Made by a program: the position numbers and the translations under genes. Positions 59,620-64,000 of a stretch of 64,000 bases of DNA are shown piece after piece. The DNA lies in assembly GCA_964020155.1 (NCBI GenBank), contig OZ026559.1:2738955-2802954 (forward strand). Direction: 5' to 3'. The DNA is from Chondrilla cf. caribensis (Eukaryota > Porifera > Demospongiae > Chondrillida > Chondrillidae). The notes under the pieces are model-generated. The model searched no databases and had not been told where the DNA came from. It saw nothing but the letters and a program-made list of their open reading frames with translations. Every line of letters starts with the position of its first letter. Position 1 is the first letter of the stretch.

Positions 59620-59820
59620 AAAGCTGAGAATATCTCCTGGTACCACGCTGAAGCATGATTTCTTTTCAACGTGATTAGTCACCATTCTGTGTTTATGGAT
59701 TCTTTGTTGATTGCAGTTTGTGTTATACAGACTATTATCATGAATAATTGCTATTATTGTTGCAGTTTTTCATGCCTTTATTCTCTTCAAACTGAAAATT
59801 ATTATCATTTGATCAAAAAA
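59620..59820 (+). pseudogene. Truncated copy of the last STK31 exon, U4
   Basis: Same start as in U2 and U3 and the same stop-context change. Its flank (GTTGATTGCAGTTTG, then GACTAGATC) is closer to the original STK31 3' flank than the U2/U3 copies are. Confidence 0.85.
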
Positions 59821-61153
59821 TTATTATGACTAGATCTTCAATTGAGTATGTACTGAATTGTTTGTTCCCTTTTAAATAGGCATGCTAATTACTAATTGCA
59901 ACTATGACTACATGACTGGTACCTGCATGTGATCAAAAGTTGCCACTGTAATATGTTGTATATTAGGTTTTATGTGCATATAGCATCTGTTACCATAGAA
60001 ACAGTACTATTATACAGTGATTTTATAATCTATAAATTGCTAGCAACAGTATAAAGCGTTATAAAGCGTTACATATGAAATACACTCGCCCTCAGGCACT
60101 TCGCACCCTTGGGACTCAGTATTTCATATGTCATAATGCCCTCGTGCCCATGTCTTAGCCACTAAGTAATACCTCAGGTCTCCCACCTATTACATTATAA
60201 TAATGTCATTAATTATTAATTTAAATGTATGATAGTGCATGGCTTTAATGTTTTTATAGGGTTCCTACATTGACATAATATAATATGACTTTATTGTGGC
60301 ATGCATTGCCTGATCATTCTGCTGGCTTTGAGGTGTCTGCCATTTACCACAAGTGAAGTGAGTGATAGCGTGACACCATGAAGTGCCATGGCTCATCTTT
60401 TCAACTTCAAAGTCTGTTAATGGCATCTGTCAATATCCCTGATTGGGTGTTAATCAACATCAATTCTAATTAACTGAATTTAATCCTGCATGGCTCAGCA
60501 GTTATTAAAGATGTTTTACTTATATCACGATTCCAATTAATATTACAAGGTAGTTGATTTGATCCATGCCATGTTTACGTACCACATATATTTTATTCGT
60601 TTTCACTTGTATAATGTTGTATCAGTGTCCACCTCTTGTACTACCTATGTAAGCCAAAGTGCATATGTCTGTCTGTACCTGTGTTCAAATGTGTATACTT
60701 ACCTATCAGTATCTGTGTTCTCCTGTATTACATGTGTCCCATTATGACTACATGCAAGTAATTGGACTACTCCAACACTGACAAGAGACCACGACTGGCA
60801 TGGAACATGCACACACACATGCGCAAAGATTACTATGTTAAGTTTCAAAATTGATATTACATATTTGATGCTCCTGTAGATCAAGCATTGGAAATTATAT
60901 GAGTTGACTTTGGATGAGTTATATATAGATATTATAATTATTTTCACACAATCTTGTACACTATAGCTAAGTTGATACAAATATAACAATGTATAGGTTC
61001 ACAGTTAGAACGTAAAAATTAGTTGATAATTGAGGAGTATATCTAAATGTACATTATGCATAGTATTATGGGATTTTGTTTGTGGTTATAGTTATTAGTT
61101 CGATTACTTTTGCATAATATTATAGAGTCTGTGATATTTTTGGGAATCATTAC

Positions 61154-62969
61154 TCAGTACTCGTCTTGTACATTCAACATCTGTTGCACTGCCTGTCTAA
61201 CTTTCACTCCAACTCTACGGATGATCCAAGCTCCTATTGGTAGAAGTGTATGATGTAGTACAAACATCAGAGAGGAGGAGAATGTCCGAGTCTCTTCTCC
61301 ATATTTACTCAAATGTAGTACCAGTGTAATGCTGAATGTTAGTGATCCAAATCCAAAGACAAGTACTGCTATAAACATGAGTAGCAGTATCTGTCGAAGT
61401 GCTTGTTTTGGTGTGATTCTGTATTCCTCTTCTTTGATGAAGATTTGATCAATTGTGAAGGGAATGGATGTTACAATGATGCATACAAACATTGCACACC
61501 ACACTGTGAGAATGCCAAATCCATACAAGTGTGGATTAATACTCACTAACAAGAGTTGGCATGGAACACATAATAATAGACCCACTACACTCATGTAGAT
61601 CCCCCAAAGAGATATTGTTGCAATGATTCTGTGTCGCTTTCTTCCACAACAGTTTGTAAATATGCTCCATATTTTTGGAATTGAGAAAGTAACATACTTG
61701 CTGTGAATGTAGGCTATGATACCACTTGCAATAATGAGTATGAACATGAGTGTTGTGATGGCCATGTAACACATTTCGACTCTATACTTAATTTTCCCTT
61801 CATCGATCCTCTTGTAACATACTACAGTCATCAATTTGGTTACCATGTAAATGTTGAAAATATGGGCAAGACTTGCCACAGCCCATGAGAATGGTACTTT
61901 AGCTTTGCTCCTGGTTTGTTGAAGACTCTTTAGCTGTTTTTTACCAATGATGTGCAGTATGAAAGGTGCTCCTATTACCAACAATACCAGAGTAGCACCT
62001 ATAGCAGTATTATTTGTTTGTTTATTATGTTCACGAAGATACAGGCTTATTTGTAGACTGTGTTTAATACTTCTGACATCCACTCCTGAATATCCCCCTT
62101 CAGTAAGTGCCCTACTAAACACTCTTGTTAGTTTGTTGATGTCTTCCTCCTTTGAATAGTGCTCCTCTTGTGATATGATTGATTTAATCTGCCATTGAAT
62201 AAATAACACAATACTGTAATATCATTTATTTCACACACTTTACGAGGTATCAATCCACTCAGGTCTATAGAATACGTAGCTACACTGATAAAATTTTTGT
62301 CAATTAATATTTTATTCCTGATAATTTGAACCAGTTCCACAAACAGTATGTATACAAGAAATCTTTCTTGCCTTCCAGTAAATTATTATTGTAATCATCA
62401 AAGTTTATCTAAATGCACACAGTATCGCCAATAATTACTTTGCCTTAAGCTGAATTACTCACCTGTCTGGTGGCAGTACCAAGATCTCCCCATCCCTCAC
62501 ATGTAAATGGCATTTTAATGCAAGCAATTGGTGTAGGCAAGACAAAAGGTGAAGTTCTGTTGAACAGGCGGTTGTAGGTTACAGTTGGGAGGTATTCACC
62601 AAATTCTACCAATGATGTACTGGAGACAATGTCATAAATGATGGCAGTGGTCCACATGTACCAATATATGTTGTGATAAGTGTAGTTTATTCCTGGATAT
62701 TTCCTCCATGGATAGGTCCCAAGTGAGCACTCTTCAGGAAGTGGGTCTGTGTAGTTGGTGAAGTAGACTATAATGATACTAGATGGTTTAGCCCGATTGA
62801 TGGGGTAGAAGGTATTGAGGAGTTGTTGATAGTTGTCAGGATCGACTTTGATCGAATTGAGTATTTTGTCACTACTTCCACATTGATGGTCAACACACTC
62901 TCCATATGATATTATTCTGGTATAGACAAGTGCTGAAAACAGCAAAATCACAATCTGTCTCATGTCCAT
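61154..62969 (-). CDS. Gene D: array membrane protein
   Basis: Exons 62969-62463 and 62188-61154, phase 0, 513 residues. Signal peptide, ECVDHQC and downstream Cys retained. The pre-span region reads LTEGGYSGVDVRSIKHSLQ and the loop after span 2 KLMTVVCYKRIDEGKIKYR, like gene B. One extra Ile lies in span 3 (ILIIASG). Ends LNVQDEY. Function unknown; same topology as A-C. Confidence 0.85.
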
Positions 62970-63284
62970 TGGCTAACTAGGTACCACTCTGTCACTTGGT
63001 GTTTTGTAATCAGTTTCTCAGAGAACACAATGTACACTCACCCATTGACCAATAACATCATTTGTTATGACTGTTTTAAACTGAAACCAACTAACTGCAG
63101 TCCAACTGTTCCTGTGTGAATCTTTGTTATTCTTCTATAATTCAAATCTAAATAGGAAACAAAACATTACTGATACACTTAATTTCATGTTCATAAGAAT
63201 TTGGTGTAAAAATGAGGAAAATATTGTTTTCATTTCAATTATGAGCAATTAGTATACCCATATTTAATGTTTTATGCAAGGATG

Positions 63285-63522
63285 GAAACACTTAATGCAA
63301 TTCAACCTGCTCAACAAAGAAAGGAGAAAAGCGAGAAAAACCGGCAGCTGAGGGACTCGAACCCAGGGTGTCTGGCTGAAGCCGCCATAGCCACTGAGCT
63401 ACCCGAGCCACCACAGAAATCAGCCCCTCCCAATTCTCCTTTATACTGCCCTGGTGGTACTGCCGACTGTAGTCGCACACCAGGGAGACCACACAATTGT
63501 GTGGGTTTAATCTATGCAATAA
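63285..63522 (-). mobile_element. tRNA-derived SINE with 13-bp target duplication
   Basis: A 238-bp insert in U4 is flanked by TTATGCAAGGATG at 63272-63284 and 63523-63535. On the minus strand, 63409-63343 is tRNA-like: TAGCTCAGTGG fits the A box and GGTTCGAGTCC the B box. The acceptor and anticodon stems do not pair well, so it is not a functional tRNA. About 110 bp precede the tRNA-like part, including the palindrome CCACACAATTGTGTGG. A direct-repeat-flanked, polymerase III-promoter insert is a classic SINE. Confidence 0.75.
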
Positions 63523-63718
63523 TTATGCAAGGATGTTCTGTTAAATACTACTTCATCCTGAATATTGCTGGTATTTTCCCCCAGTGGTATCAGTACAATA
63601 TTTTCATTTCACAACAGATATAATATTATATATTATTTTAATTAATCTGTATGCACTTAATTCACTTAGCCCCCCCAGCCCATGCTTACTAAGTCAAACA
63701 GTTATCCAGTTCACATTT

Positions 63719-63939
63719 TCTGATTTGCATTCGAACATCTGCCCGACCGTGCGATCTAACAAACTGTTGTAGTTGCTAAGTAATAGATGAGGTGCATCAA
63801 ACTCATTGCTTTTTCCCACTCTTAGCACCATGATCCAATCAGAATCCATGATGGTGTTCAGGAGGTGGGCAATAGTTATAGTAGTGCAGTCCTATAATTC
63901 CCTACAAATTGTCTGTTGAATGATGGCATCAGTGCTGGA
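63719..63939 (-). pseudogene. ABCC fragment, copy F10
   Basis: Last copy of the relic, without an attached exon 1, followed by the usual GGATATGTATAACATGATG junction. Confidence 0.8.
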
Positions 63940-63984
63940 TATGTATAACATGATGAAATAGTATATAAAAGTCACATGATTATC

Positions 63985-64000
63985 ACACACACACACACAC
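63985..64000. repeat. (AC)n microsatellite at window end
   Basis: Start of a CA run cut by the window edge. Confidence 0.8.

Larger units (their letters stand above)
59620..63966. repeat. Higher-order repeat unit U4 (last, incomplete)
   Basis: Truncated STK31 tail (59620-59820), hairpin block, gene D, then directly one terminal ABCC fragment: both cassettes are missing. After GTATATAAAA at 63966 the sequence leaves the repeat (AGTCACATGATT and a CA run), so this is probably the right-hand edge of the array. Confidence 0.75.

Noticed and set aside
63343..63409. Functional tRNA gene on the minus strand
   Set aside because: A and B boxes are present, but acceptor, anticodon and T stems pair poorly and the piece lies inside a target-duplicated insert, so a SINE is a better reading.

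Overview
The window looks like nuclear DNA of an animal, most likely a sponge (demosponge). This rests on intron-rich genes with short GT-AG introns, AT-rich spacers, many small inverted-repeat transposons, and metazoan gene families. A death-domain protein with a WRNG-type tail resembles families I associate with sponges. The species call is inference.

Left half (1-37.3 kb), single-copy genes on the plus strand. A PITH-domain gene (PITHD1-like, 932-4348, first exon not found) is followed by a death-domain gene lacking its 5' end (4771-6284). A complete RCC1 gene, the Ran nucleotide exchange factor, lies at 7197-11310. A Tigger/pogo DNA transposon with an intact DDD transposase carrying a C-terminal PHD finger sits on the minus strand (14.1-16.9 kb). 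It is followed by a long CA repeat, and GC-rich hairpins lie on both sides. A complete CIB-type EF-hand gene (18173-24610) carries a nested hAT-type insertion in one intron. A 30-exon STK31-like gene (26155-37311) encodes RRM + Tudor + coiled coil + kinase-like domain, a plausible germline/piRNA-type Tudor protein.

Right half (37.3-64 kb), a higher-order tandem array on the minus strand. Four intact two-exon genes (A-D) encode about 511-517-residue proteins with a signal peptide, a Cys-containing glycosylated ectodomain and about seven membrane segments. I do not recognise the family. The repeat unit is 6.8-8.5 kb and starts inside the last coding exon of STK31, so truncated copies of that exon recur at 45.7, 52.8 and 59.6 kb. 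Between the intact genes are two short cassettes per unit. In each, the 5' half of exon 1 is fused to a fragment of an ABCC-type ABC transporter, leaving a 52-residue signal-peptide-bearing ORF of constant length. The ABCC fragment occurs ten times. In the copies I checked it has the same in-frame stop, so it was dead before it was amplified. One decayed family member at 41.3-42.0 kb also contains an inverted piece of STK31 exon 28/intron.

The array and its chimeric small ORFs are the best candidates for something undescribed. The left half is conserved cellular genes with mobile elements in their introns and spacers.
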